Assembly: GCF_014649955.1 (NCBI RefSeq)
Contig: NZ_BMUA01000011.1
Location: 124,001-188,000, forward strand
Length of the DNA: 64,000 nt
Source of the DNA: Streptomyces violascens
GTDB taxonomy: Bacteria > Actinomycetota > Actinomycetes > Streptomycetales > Streptomycetaceae
Direction of reading: 5' to 3'
Shown here: positions 6,979 to 15,123 of the stretch, piece by piece
Position numbering within the stretch: position 1 is the stretch's first letter
How the letters are laid out: each line of letters starts with the position of its first letter
Notes under the pieces: model-generated
What the model saw: the letters and a program-made list of their open reading frames with translations, nothing else
The model's database searches: none
What the model was told of the DNA's origin: nothing
Translations under genes and position numbers: made by a program

Positions 6979-8520
6979 TCAGTTGATCTCGCGGCCAACC
7001 CCCGACCAGTACGGCTCGCGGAGTTTGAACTTCTGGATCTTGCCGGTGGCAGTGCGCGGGATGGCCTCGCGGAACTCGACCGAGGTCGGCGCCTTGTAGC
7101 GGGCGAGGCGCTCCTTGCAGTACGCGATGATGTCGGCCTCCGTCACCGTGGCGCCTTCCGCGAGGACGATCAGCGCCTTGATCGTCTCGCCCCACTTCTC
7201 GTGCGGCACGCCGATGACGGCGACCTCGGCGACCGCCGGGTGACTGAAGATGGCGTCCTCCACCTCGATCGAGGACACGTTCTCGCCGCCCGTGATGATG
7301 ACGTCCTTCTTGCGGTCCGAGATCGTCAGGGAGCCGTCGCTCTCGTCGATCGTGCCGCCGTCACCGGTGTGGAACCAGCCGTCCTCCAGGGCCGCCGCGG
7401 TCTCCTCCGGCTTCTCCCAGTAGCCGTCGAGCACCACGTTGGAGCGGGCGAGCACCTCGCCGGAGTCGGACACCTTCAACTTGACGCCGAGCGCGGGCAC
7501 GCCGGCCCGGGACAGGTTGCGTGCCCGCTCGGCGGACGGCAGTTCCTTCTCGGCGGGCCGGGTCCGGTTCATGGTGAGCAGCGGGGACGTCTCGGTGAGC
7601 CCGTAGATCTGGGTGAACTCCCAGCCCAGTTCCTCGTCCATCCGCTGGATCATCCGGGTCGGCGGCGGCGCACCCGCGCAGACGACCCTCACGCGATCAC
7701 GGCCCGGGATCTCGCCCTGCCAGGATGCCGCCGCGTCCAGGACCATGTTCCACACCGCGGGCGCCCCGCACATCAGCGTGACCCCGTGCTCCTCCACCCG
7801 CCGCAGGATCTCGGCGCCGTCGACCTTGCGCAGCACGACCTGTTTGACGCCGAGTCCGGCCATCACGTACGGCATGCCCCAGCCGTTGCAGTGGAACATC
7901 GGCAGGGTGTGCATATAGACGTCACCCTCCCAGGCCCGGGTGTGCAGTCCGAAGGTGAGGCCGTTGACCCAGATGTTGCGGTGGGTGAGCTGAACTCCCT
8001 TGGGGAGGGCGGTAGTTCCCGAGGTGTAGTTGATCGTGGCCGTCGCGTCCTCGTCCGGGTCGGACCACGGGCGCGGCTCCACCCCGAACCGCATCAGCTC
8101 GTTCTCGGTCTGCTCGCCGAGCACGAACCGGTGGCGGGCCTTGACGGCGGACAGCGCGTCCTCGACCTCCGGGTCGACCAGCAGGACCGAGGCCCCGCTC
8201 TGGCGCACCACGTACTCGATCTCCTGCGGCTTGAGGCGGAAGTTGACCGGTACGCAGATCCGGCCGCTCATCGGCACCGCGAACAACAGCTCCAGCATGC
8301 GCGCCGAGTTGTGGCTGACGACCGCCACCCGCTCGCCCTCGCCGACGCCGAGCGCGTCGAGGCCCGCCTGCCAGGCGCGCACCCGCTCGACGACCCGCCC
8401 ATAGGTGAGACCGTGCACCGGTGGGGCCGGCTGGTCCGGCTCGTCGACGACGCCGGTACTGGAGGAGAACCCCAGTTCTGCCCGGTCGAGGAAGTCCGAG
8501 ACCGTCATCGGAATCCGCAT
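6979..8520 (-). CDS. Fatty acyl-CoA synthetase (FadD-like AMP-binding enzyme)
   Basis: The 513-residue ANL-superfamily enzyme activates a carboxylic acid with ATP and joins it to CoA. It contains the P-loop YTSGTTALPKGV, the adenine-site QIYGLTETSP, the hinge ISDRKKDVIITGGENVSS and the C-terminal lysine in PRTATGKIQKF. The length fits medium- to long-chain ligases. ATG 8520 was chosen for its AGGAG. It is not obviously part of the adjacent GBL cassette, being convergent with the synthase, but could supply or recycle acyl chains. The substrate is unknown. Confidence 0.85.
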   Translation of the reverse strand: MRIPMTVSDFLDRAELGFSSSTGVVDEPDQPAPPVHGLTYGRVVERVRAWQAGLDALGVGEGERVAVVSHNSARMLELLFAVPMSGRICVPVNFRLKPQEIEYVVRQSGASVLLVDPEVEDALSAVKARHRFVLGEQTENELMRFGVEPRPWSDPDEDATATINYTSGTTALPKGVQLTHRNIWVNGLTFGLHTRAWEGDVYMHTLPMFHCNGWGMPYVMAGLGVKQVVLRKVDGAEILRRVEEHGVTLMCGAPAVWNMVLDAAASWQGEIPGRDRVRVVCAGAPPPTRMIQRMDEELGWEFTQIYGLTETSPLLTMNRTRPAEKELPSAERARNLSRAGVPALGVKLKVSDSGEVLARSNVVLDGYWEKPEETAAALEDGWFHTGDGGTIDESDGSLTISDRKKDVIITGGENVSSIEVEDAIFSHPAVAEVAVIGVPHEKWGETIKALIVLAEGATVTEADIIAYCKERLARYKAPTSVEFREAIPRTATGKIQKFKLREPYWSGVGREIN

Positions 8521-8666
8521 CGTTCTGCTCTCCTGTATCCGCAACATCAGCAACAGCCGTTAAGTCGGGAGTCTGGTACCTACCGACGCGCGCAGCGGCC
8601 GAAACCCCGAATCGACCTGCCGGGACCGCCGGCCGGGGGCCACCTTTCAGTGTTTTGCGGTGCCTT

Positions 8667-9482
8667 TCAGCGCAGACGGTGCAGCGCCGCCTCGGAGGCC
8701 GGGCCGTCCGGCAAATAGGCGAGGAAGTGGTGGCCGGGTTCGTCGACAGCGGCGAGTTTGACCGAGCGAAGGCGCAGCTCGCCCGCCGCCGGGTGCCGGA
8801 AGTGCTTGACGGCCGGGCGGAAGGCGGCGGTCTCCCGCTCGTCGAGCCAGCGCGCGGCGCAGGGGTCCGCGCGGATCGCCTCGATGATCTCGGCGTACCG
8901 GGGATCGTCGGGGTGGTGGGCGGCCCGGGCCCTGAACTGGCCGAGCAGGGAACGGGCCTCGGCCTCCCAGTCGGCGAGCAGCGTCCGGCACGGCGGCCAG
9001 CGGAACACCAGCCACAGCATGTTGCGTCGCTTGGGCGGCAGCCGCGCGAGGTCGGTCAGGAGGGCCGCGTACGAGGCGTTCCACGCGAGCAGGTCCCAGT
9101 GCGGGTCGATGACCATCGCGGGATGCGGAAGCATCGCGTCGACCAGGGAGCGCAGGTTCGGCGAGACCCAGCTGGCCGGGGCGGAGCCGGTCGGCGGCGC
9201 GTCCTCGACGAACGACAGCACGTGCGCGGTCTCGGCCGCGTCGAGATGAAGCGCCCGCGCGACCGACCGCAGCACCTGCTCGGAGGTCCGCACCCGGCCC
9301 TGCTCCAGCCACGCGTACCAGGAAGGGCTGATGCCGGCGGACTCGGCGACCTCCGCGCGGCGCAGGCCGGGGGTACGGCGCCGCGGTGCGACGGGCAGCC
9401 CGAGGGCGGCCGGCGCCAGGCGTTCGCGGCGCGAGCGCAGGAACGCGCCGAGTTCGGCGCGAGGGTCCGGTGAGTGCGTCAC
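8667..9482 (-). CDS. MmyB-like helix-turn-helix regulator
   Basis: The 271-residue protein has an XRE-type N-terminal HTH (LGAFLRSRRERL, GLRRAEVAESAGISPSWYAWLEQGR, about 8-70) and the MmyB ligand-binding domain (WDLLAWNASYAALLTD, RNMLWLVF, AEIIEAIRADP, GEL, plus the VDEPGHHFLAYLP ending). Streptomycete members bind fatty-acid-like ligands. GTG 9482 starts at the usual family position; an ATG at 9527 would add 15 unlikely residues. TACCAT ten bases before the GTG could be a -10 of a nearly leaderless transcript. It is divergent from an MFS transporter it may control. Confidence 0.85.
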   Translation of the reverse strand: MTHSPDPRAELGAFLRSRRERLAPAALGLPVAPRRRTPGLRRAEVAESAGISPSWYAWLEQGRVRTSEQVLRSVARALHLDAAETAHVLSFVEDAPPTGSAPASWVSPNLRSLVDAMLPHPAMVIDPHWDLLAWNASYAALLTDLARLPPKRRNMLWLVFRWPPCRTLLADWEAEARSLLGQFRARAAHHPDDPRYAEIIEAIRADPCAARWLDERETAAFRPAVKHFRHPAAGELRLRSVKLAAVDEPGHHFLAYLPDGPASEAALHRLR

Positions 9483-9545
9483 GGTGTGAGTGATGGTAAT
9501 CGGCTGAGCCCACACAGCCGTTGGCACCCCTGCTGAGCTGGGGGC

Positions 9546-10784
9546 ATGACCACTTCACCGCCCCGAGAGGGGCTGCTGTGCGCCGCCGGGTTCGTCAGCA
9601 ACTTCGACCGTTTCTCCATCGCTCCGATGCTGGTGCTCATCGGCTCCGCGTTCGGTGTACCGCTCGGCACGGCCGCGCTCGCCGCGAGCGCGTACACCCT
9701 GGGTTACGGGCTCGCGCAGCCGGCCTGGGGCATGGCGAGCGACCGGTTCGGCAGAGTGCGGGTGATGCGCCTGTCGCTCGCGGCGTCCGCCGTGGGGGCG
9801 CTCGCGTCCGCGGCGGCGCCCGGCGCCTCGTCCCTCATCGTGGCACGGGGGTTCACGGGGGCCTGTTTCGCGGCCGCCATCGCGGGCTCGCTGACGTATG
9901 TGGGCGACACGGTCGCGCCGGACGGGCGGCAGCGTGCGCTCAGCACATTGATGACGGCGTTCGCGCTCGGCACCGCGCTTGCCACCGTCGTCGCCGGGGC
10001 GCTGGCCCACTGGGTGAGCTGGCGCCTGGTGTTCGCGCTGCCCGGACTGCTCGCCGGACATCTGGCGCTCGCCCTGCGCCGCCTGCCCGAACCGGAACTC
10101 GCCCCGCGCGAGGGCGGCGCGCTGCGCACCGTCCTGCGCTCGCGCTGGCAGTGGTACGTGATGGGGGTGGCCCTCCTCGAAGGAGGCGTGCTGCTCGGCT
10201 GCTTCACCTATCTGCCGTCGGCCCTCGAGTCGCTCGGCTCGGCTCCGGCCACCGCGGGCGCGGTGGCGGCGCTGTACGGGGCGGCGGCGATGGGCGGGGC
10301 CCAGGTGGTGCGGCGGCTCGCGGGCCGGCTCGGCCCGGTCGCGCTGATCGTGGCGGGCGGCGCCCAGCTGACCCTCGCGTACGCCGTCGCCGCGCTGCAC
10401 CCGTCGCTGGTGACGCTCGGGCTGAGCGCGCTGCTGCTCGGCGGCGGCTGGGCGTTCCTGCACTCCACGGTGCAGGCCTGGGCGACTCTGCTCGTGCCGA
10501 CCGCCCGCGCGACCGGGGTCGCCTTCTTCGGCGTCGCCCTCTACCTGGGCAGCGCGCTGGGCACGGCCCTGGCCGCCGATTCCGCCCAACTGGGCTGCTT
10601 CCAGTGCCTGTTCGGGGTGGCTGCCCTCATCTCCGTACCGCTGACGGCACTAGCGGCGTACGGTCGGCGCCGTTACGGGGACGGCGGCCCGCCGCGCCGG
10701 GGTCCCCGGCGGGCAGGCGGCCGACGGGCGGGGGGCCGGTTGCCGTCCGACCCCCGTGCGGACGGCCCGGCCCGGCGGCGGTGA
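9546..10784 (+). CDS. MFS transporter
   Basis: The 412-residue protein has about 12 transmembrane segments. Motif A-like DRFGRVRVMR follows TM2 and the N-terminal half ends at RLPEPELAPRE. It resembles sugar-efflux or drug-efflux DHA1 members (YajR/AraJ-like). The last 40 residues are Arg/Gly/Pro-rich and hydrophilic, an unusual tail that may be disordered. It starts 63 bp from the divergent MmyB-like regulator, so it is the likely target. The substrate cannot be told from the sequence. Confidence 0.8.
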   Translation: MTTSPPREGLLCAAGFVSNFDRFSIAPMLVLIGSAFGVPLGTAALAASAYTLGYGLAQPAWGMASDRFGRVRVMRLSLAASAVGALASAAAPGASSLIVARGFTGACFAAAIAGSLTYVGDTVAPDGRQRALSTLMTAFALGTALATVVAGALAHWVSWRLVFALPGLLAGHLALALRRLPEPELAPREGGALRTVLRSRWQWYVMGVALLEGGVLLGCFTYLPSALESLGSAPATAGAVAALYGAAAMGGAQVVRRLAGRLGPVALIVAGGAQLTLAYAVAALHPSLVTLGLSALLLGGGWAFLHSTVQAWATLLVPTARATGVAFFGVALYLGSALGTALAADSAQLGCFQCLFGVAALISVPLTALAAYGRRRYGDGGPPRRGPRRAGGRRAGGRLPSDPRADGPARRR

Positions 10785-10801
10785 ACCGGGGGTGTGCGGG
10801 G

Positions 10802-10984
10802 CTACTTGTCGGCGATCAGCGTGCCCGCCGCGCCCCAGCTGTCCGTGGGGACCTCGTGGATCCACACCTGAACGGTCTCGGCCGGGATCTTGTACGCGTC
10901 GACGAAGGCGTCCGTGACCCGCTTGACCAGTTCGCGCTTGAGCTCGACGTCGCGGGGACCCTGCTGAATGGTGACGATGGGCAT
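10802..10984 (-). CDS. 4-oxalocrotonate tautomerase family enzyme
   Basis: This 60-residue protein begins MPIVTIQQGP. Removal of the initiator Met exposes the catalytic Pro1 of the tautomerase superfamily, which decides the start at ATG 10984 rather than the TTG two codons earlier. CAGGAG lies six bases upstream. The rest (ELVKRVTDAFVDAYKIP, VWIHEVPTDSWGAAG) fits the family length and fold. It probably forms hexamers and isomerises enol/keto acids; its substrate is not evident. It is convergent with the MFS gene. Confidence 0.88.
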   Translation of the reverse strand: MPIVTIQQGPRDVELKRELVKRVTDAFVDAYKIPAETVQVWIHEVPTDSWGAAGTLIADK

Positions 10985-11121
10985 GGCCAACTCCTGTGTG
11001 GGCGGCGGCTTCCCGGCTTTTCCGGGCCGCTCACCGGCGTGACCTCAGTCCATCGGATCCGCCGGGTCCGACCAAGAAGCGGACCGCGACCGCAGCGATC
11101 AGATTTCGTGATCGTCGCTGG

Positions 11122-12054
11122 TCAGCGGCTGGTCATGGGGGTCGTAGCGGAGAACTTCACGGGAGTCGGCGTGGAGGACGTCGTGGAAGTCGGCATGGAG
11201 GTTGAGCACGCCTTCAGGAGCAGCTCCACGGCGGCGGGTATGTGGTCGGCACCCACTGCCAGGCCGGTGGTCAGTGCGAGGCCGGGGGCGCGTACCGGGC
11301 GGAAGGCCACACGGGGGCTGTGCAGCACGCGGGCATGGGCCTCGTACACCACGGTCCACGACCGGCCGAGCCCAATGGTGGCCAATGTGTCCTGGAGCGA
11401 GCCGCTGACCGGGCCCGGCACCGGCTCGAAGCCCGCGGCGTGACAGGCGCCCACGACCAGGTCGACGAGCGCGGGGTTGTTGCGGCGGGCGGTGATGCAC
11501 AGGGGCAGCGCGGCCAGGTCCGGGAGCGCTGTCTCGTCCTGGCTCGCGAGCGGATGGGCCGCGGGGAGGGCCACGACCAGCGGGTCCTCCCACAGGGGCA
11601 GGATGCGCAGGCCCGGCGCGGGCTGCGGGGAGCGGACGAACGCGGCGTCGAGCCGCTCGTCGGCGACCTGGGCCAGGCGGTCGCGAGTGGGCGCCGAGAC
11701 CAGTTCGACGGCGATGTCCGGGGCGATCCCGGCGAACGCCGCCAGCACCCGGTCGAGGTGCTCGCCGAGCCCGGTGCTGGTGCCGAGCCGCAGGGTGGTG
11801 CGCTCGCGGACGGCGGCCCGGGCCCGCTCGGCGGCGGCCAGGACCTCGCGCGCCTCGGGCAGCAGCCGCTCCCCCGCGCCGGTGAGCCGCACGTGCCGGG
11901 GCGACCGGTCGAAGAGGTCGGTCCCCAACTCCCGCTCCAGGCGCCGCACTTGCTGACTGACCGCCGACTGGACGATGTGCAGCCGCTCGGCGGCCCGCCC
12001 GAAGTGCAGTTCCTCGGCGACGGTGACGAAGTAGCTGAGCTGCCGCAGTTCCAT
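11122..12054 (-). CDS. LysR-family transcriptional regulator
   Basis: The 310-residue protein has the LysR HTH (MELRQLSYFVTVAEELHFGRAAERLHIVQSAVSQQ, residues 1 to about 60) and the periplasmic-binding-like effector domain (LRLGTSTG onward). The last 28 residues are Ser/Thr/Pro-rich (CSTSMPTSTTSSTPTPVK and on), unlike the usual LysR end, so the true C-terminus may have been altered by a frameshift. It is divergent from a LysE exporter, the classic LysG/LysE arrangement. TACAGT ends six bases before the ATG, implying a leaderless mRNA. Confidence 0.85.
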   Translation of the reverse strand: MELRQLSYFVTVAEELHFGRAAERLHIVQSAVSQQVRRLERELGTDLFDRSPRHVRLTGAGERLLPEAREVLAAAERARAAVRERTTLRLGTSTGLGEHLDRVLAAFAGIAPDIAVELVSAPTRDRLAQVADERLDAAFVRSPQPAPGLRILPLWEDPLVVALPAAHPLASQDETALPDLAALPLCITARRNNPALVDLVVGACHAAGFEPVPGPVSGSLQDTLATIGLGRSWTVVYEAHARVLHSPRVAFRPVRAPGLALTTGLAVGADHIPAAVELLLKACSTSMPTSTTSSTPTPVKFSATTPMTSR

Positions 12055-12188
12055 GCGGGGACTGTATCCAGGGGGTCCGGGGCGTCCTCGAACGGACTGG
12101 GGGACGGCAGCCGCTGGTATGGGCGCGGCCCACAGTTGTGATGTCCCTACTCTGGGCCCGCACCACACAGGTGAGGTTGAATGCCACA

Positions 12189-12848
12189 ATGGTGTCCACC
12201 GATCGCTTCCTCGCCTTCGCCGCGATGTCCCTGCTTGTGATCGTGATCCCCGGGCCGAGCGTCCTGTTCGTGATAGGCCGCGCGCTCGCACACGGCCGCC
12301 GCACCGCACTCGCGACGGTCCTTGGCAACGTCCTGGGCTCGTACGTCCTGGTGGTCGCGGTGGCGCTGGGCATCGGCGCGCTGGTGGCGCGTTCGGCGTC
12401 GGTGTTCATGGCGGTGAAGCTGGCGGGCGCCGCGTACCTCGTGCTGCTCGGGGTGCAGGCGTACCGGCACCGCAAGGACATGCGGCTCGGGGTGGCCGCC
12501 ATCGGCGAGACCGTCGCCGAGCTCCGGCCGGCCCACGGTGATCTGCGGACCGTCGCGGACGGCGTCCTGGTGGGCGTCACCAACCCGAAGGGCATCGTGT
12601 TCTTCGCCGCGGTGCTTCCGCAGTTCGTGGACCACAGCGCCGGGCACCTGCCCTCCCAGATGCTGCTGCTCGGCCTGGTCCCCATCACGATCGGCCTGAT
12701 CACGGACACCCTGTGGGGCCTGGGCGCGGCGGCCGCACGCGGCTGGTTCGCCCGCTCGGAGCGCCGCCTGTCGCTGATCGGCGGCGCGGGCGGCTTCGCG
12801 ATGATCGGGCTCGGCGTGACGGTCGCGGCGACGGGGCGGGCGGACTGA
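12189..12848 (+). CDS. LysE/RhtB-family amino acid exporter
   Basis: The 219-residue membrane protein has about six hydrophobic segments and the family motif IPGPSVLFVIGRALAHGRR near the N-terminus, followed by GAAYLVLLGVQAYR and VTNPKGIVFFAAVLPQFV. LysE-family exporters release excess amino acids or analogues. The divergent LysR gene is the probable regulator, as in LysG/LysE pairs. ATG 12189 has GAGG some 12 bases upstream; GTG 12192 is an alternative start. Confidence 0.87.
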   Translation: MVSTDRFLAFAAMSLLVIVIPGPSVLFVIGRALAHGRRTALATVLGNVLGSYVLVVAVALGIGALVARSASVFMAVKLAGAAYLVLLGVQAYRHRKDMRLGVAAIGETVAELRPAHGDLRTVADGVLVGVTNPKGIVFFAAVLPQFVDHSAGHLPSQMLLLGLVPITIGLITDTLWGLGAAAARGWFARSERRLSLIGGAGGFAMIGLGVTVAATGRAD

Positions 12849-12855
12849 GGCGCCC

Positions 12856-13042
12856 TCGGGCGGCGTGGGCGCTCGGACTGCGCGAGCACCCGGACTGCGC
12901 TCGGGCCGCGCGAGCGCTTGAGCCTCCCAGCCGCTTGGGCCTCCTGACCGCTCGGATCCCCTGACCGGCTGGACCTCCTGACCGCTCGGACTTCCCGACC
13001 TGGTGAGCTGCCTGGGCTCTCGGGCCACCCGAGCGGTGTGCC
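12856..13042. repeat. Degenerate 17-bp tandem repeat, about 11 copies
   Basis: Eight bases after the LysE stop, an imperfect array of 17-bp units runs to 13042, consensus close to CTCCTGACCGCTCGGGC. The units at 12924, 12941, 12958 and 12975 are the most alike; those at the ends have drifted. Because 17 is not a multiple of three, it cannot encode a regular peptide repeat. It fills half of the gene-free stretch 12849-13253; the remainder holds nothing recognisable apart from the ribosome site of the next gene. Confidence 0.8.
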
Positions 13043-13253
13043 GCCACCCGGTGGGATGAAGTTGTCGTACGGGGCCGCCGCCACCCGCTCGGCGGGCCCG
13101 CCCGCGCCGACCTGCGCCAGGAGCGCGTCAAAATCCGGGGCGTCGGGGTCAATGCCGCGTCATGGCGGGACACCGGGCCGGTGCCGGGGGCATAACTTCA
13201 GGCGTACGGGCGCATGACGCGTACGGCATCCGACTTCCACACCGGAGGACACC

Positions 13254-13604
13254 ATGGACACCCTCGCCATCGAGGACGCCGACCCCGAAGAACGCCGCCC
13301 GGCAGGGCCGCTGTACGTGCCGGTTCGGCTCGGCTCTGCCGGAGGACATCAACTGCGCTTCCTGCGCGACGAGTTCGGCGCGCGCACTGCCGTCGGATTC
13401 ACCAGCCCGGACCGGCTGAACGCCGTGCTGGGCGGCGACCAGACCTGGATCCGCCTCGCCGAACCCGCCCTGCGGGCGCTGTCGGCGCCGCTCGGAGTGA
13501 CACGGGTGACGGTCGACCCGCTGCTCGCCCCGCCCGCCCCGCGCAGGCGGCACGGCCAGAGCGCGTCCGGGTGCGCGCGCCGGGACCACGCGCTGAGCCG
13601 CTAG
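13254..13604 (+). CDS. SAV_915-family small protein
   Basis: The 116-residue protein matches the streptomycete SAV_915 pattern: GPLYVPVRLGSAGGHQLRF, then RTAVGFTSPDRLNAVLGG, WIRLAEPALRALSAPLGV and a VDP near the end. The fold resembles SseB-like domains. No catalytic residues are evident and the function is unknown. GGAGG lies five bases before ATG 13254. The last 20 residues are basic and low-complexity. Related genes are often multicopy in Streptomyces, usually as single-gene units, as here. Confidence 0.7.
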   Translation: MDTLAIEDADPEERRPAGPLYVPVRLGSAGGHQLRFLRDEFGARTAVGFTSPDRLNAVLGGDQTWIRLAEPALRALSAPLGVTRVTVDPLLAPPAPRRRHGQSASGCARRDHALSR

Positions 13605-13616
13605 TTCTTTCCAGTA

Positions 13617-13688
13617 CCGGAGCCCTCTTCCGCTCCGGAGCTCTCATCCGCTCCGGAGCCCTCTTCAGTTCCGGAGCTGCCTTCAGTT
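13617..13688. repeat. Four-copy 18-bp tandem repeat
   Basis: Units start at 13617, 13635, 13653 and 13671, each beginning CCGGAG and ending CCGCT or CAGTT; pairs of units differ at one to four positions. The array sits in the gap between two convergent genes and its last unit overlaps the stop codon of the AlkZ-like gene. Confidence 0.85.
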
Positions 13689-14822
13689 CCGGTTCACGAA
13701 TTCCCCGAACCGTACGTCGTACGAAGTGGCCGAGGTCATGCAGGCGAGCAGCCGCGCGCCCTCCTCGGCCACGGCGGCACGCTGGGCCCTGCCGAGCGTG
13801 CCGAACAGCTGAACCGTGAGGAGCGTGGGGCTGCCCTTGCGCTCCTCGATCCGCCAGATCCCGGCGAGGAAGCCGTCGACGAGCAGGGTGCAGTGGGCCT
13901 GGTTGCCGGTCCAGCTGCGCCCCTTGTACTCGGGCGGAACGACCCGACTGCGGTCGGCGTGCGAGAGCAGCAGGTTGTCGAACTCGGGCAGGAAGCGCGG
14001 CGGCGCCGGGGTGTCCCCGTCCGGCCGGACGGCGTCCGGGAGATCGAAGAGTTCGACGCCGTTCTCGTCCCGGAACACCGCGAGCCCGGGCCGCAGCCGC
14101 TCGAAGGCGGCGCCGAGCCGGGTGAGCCCCGACCAGGTCTGCATGTCCTTGACCGAGGCGGGCCCAAAGGCGCCGAGGTAGCGCAGCACGGTCTCGTCGG
14201 GGGCGGGCACGGGCCCGGGCGAACGGCCGAGCCAGTGCTCGACGCCGGTCAGCGCGACCGGCCCGCTGCGGCCCCACACCCCGCGCGGGGTGACCTGGAC
14301 GAGCGGGACCACACAGCGGGCTGCGAGGGACAGCGCCAGGGGCTCCGCGTCCGGCCACACCTTCAGAAGCTCCTCACGCAGCTCCTTCATGCTGTGCGGC
14401 CGCTCCTCGACCAGCGTGCGGACGATCCCGCCGAGCCGCTCCAGGTCGACCCCGACGAGCCCCTTGCGGAACGCGTTCAGCTCCCGGTCCCGGGCAGCCT
14501 GCACGAGCGGGCGCAGCGTGAGCGCATCGTCCGCGGTGTGCGTGTGGATGGTGGACCGCAGGGTGACGATCCGCACCACCTCGCGCGCCTCCATCAGCTC
14601 CGAGAGCGCCTGCGGCCGGAACCCGGCGAGCCGCGACCAGAGGGCGAAGTACGGCGGCTTCACGTTCTGCGCCTGGAGCCCGAGGAGGTGAGCGACGGCG
14701 TCCTTGGCCGAGAACGCCTCGCTGCGGCGCAGCAGGAGCTGGCGGTCCAGGGTGGCGCGGTTGAGGGCGCGGCGCGAGAGGACGGGGTGGTGGTGCGCGC
14801 TGGTGCCGGTCTTGGGAGCCAT
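13683..14822 (-). CDS. AlkZ-like winged-helix DNA glycosylase family protein
   Basis: The 379-residue protein belongs to the winged-helix family that includes AlkZ (HTH_42). Near residue 45 it carries LLGLQAQNVKPPYFALWSR, containing the QxQ motif that is catalytic in AlkZ glycosylases, which remove alkylated or cross-linked bases. Later blocks (VVRIVTLRSTIHTHTADD, FLPEFDNLLLSHADRSR, LVDGFLAGIWRIEE) are typical. Related enzymes give self-resistance in Streptomyces natural product clusters; whether this one does is unknown, as no cluster is adjacent. ATG 14822 is the first codon matching the family. A palindrome-bearing repeat lies 27 bp upstream. Confidence 0.8.
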   Translation of the reverse strand: MAPKTGTSAHHHPVLSRRALNRATLDRQLLLRRSEAFSAKDAVAHLLGLQAQNVKPPYFALWSRLAGFRPQALSELMEAREVVRIVTLRSTIHTHTADDALTLRPLVQAARDRELNAFRKGLVGVDLERLGGIVRTLVEERPHSMKELREELLKVWPDAEPLALSLAARCVVPLVQVTPRGVWGRSGPVALTGVEHWLGRSPGPVPAPDETVLRYLGAFGPASVKDMQTWSGLTRLGAAFERLRPGLAVFRDENGVELFDLPDAVRPDGDTPAPPRFLPEFDNLLLSHADRSRVVPPEYKGRSWTGNQAHCTLLVDGFLAGIWRIEERKGSPTLLTVQLFGTLGRAQRAAVAEEGARLLACMTSATSYDVRFGEFVNRN

Positions 14823-14848
14823 GGGGAGCAGGCTACTCAGCAAGAGGA

Positions 14849-14904
14849 CAGATTCTGTCCGCATTGCATGGCGCATCAGATTCTGTCCGCATTGAAGGGC
14901 GCAT
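14849..14904. repeat. Two-copy 28-bp direct repeat upstream of the AlkZ-like gene
   Basis: Copies at 14849-14876 and 14877-14904 differ at two positions and share CAGATTCTGTCCGCATTG. The first copy overlaps an almost perfect palindrome, GGACAGATTCTGTCC (14847-14861), with 7-bp arms around one base. The position, just upstream of the AlkZ-like start on the minus strand, suits a regulatory site. Confidence 0.8.
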
Positions 14905-15014
14905 CGCGAAGGGGACGGCTCTCTCCGGGCCACCGGACCACTGCGTTTCGGACCTCCGGACAACCGGGCTGCCGAGCCACCGGGCCGGTGCCATTTGAGC
15001 CGTATATCCTGCGC

Positions 15015-15059
15015 AGAGGCATTCACAAGAGGTATTCGTCAGAGGTGTCAGAGGCATTC
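15015..15059. repeat. 13-bp repeat in the corA leader region
   Basis: AGAGGCATTC at 15015, AGAGGTATTC at 15028, a shortened AGAGGTGTC at 15041 and AGAGGCATTC at 15050 form an irregular array 65 bp before the corA start. TATATC at 15003 may be a -10 for corA, but no -35 is evident. Apart from this and the 28-bp repeat, the gap 14823-15123 contains nothing recognisable. Confidence 0.65.
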
Positions 15060-15123
15060 CGAGGGCGTAGAGGCGAACGTTTCGACCGCCCGCCGGGCCG
15101 GTTGCAGAGCGGGAGGTGAGATC

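Noticed and set aside
12856..13042. CRISPR array
   Set aside because: The units are contiguous 17-mers without unique spacers and drift gradually; no cas genes are present.
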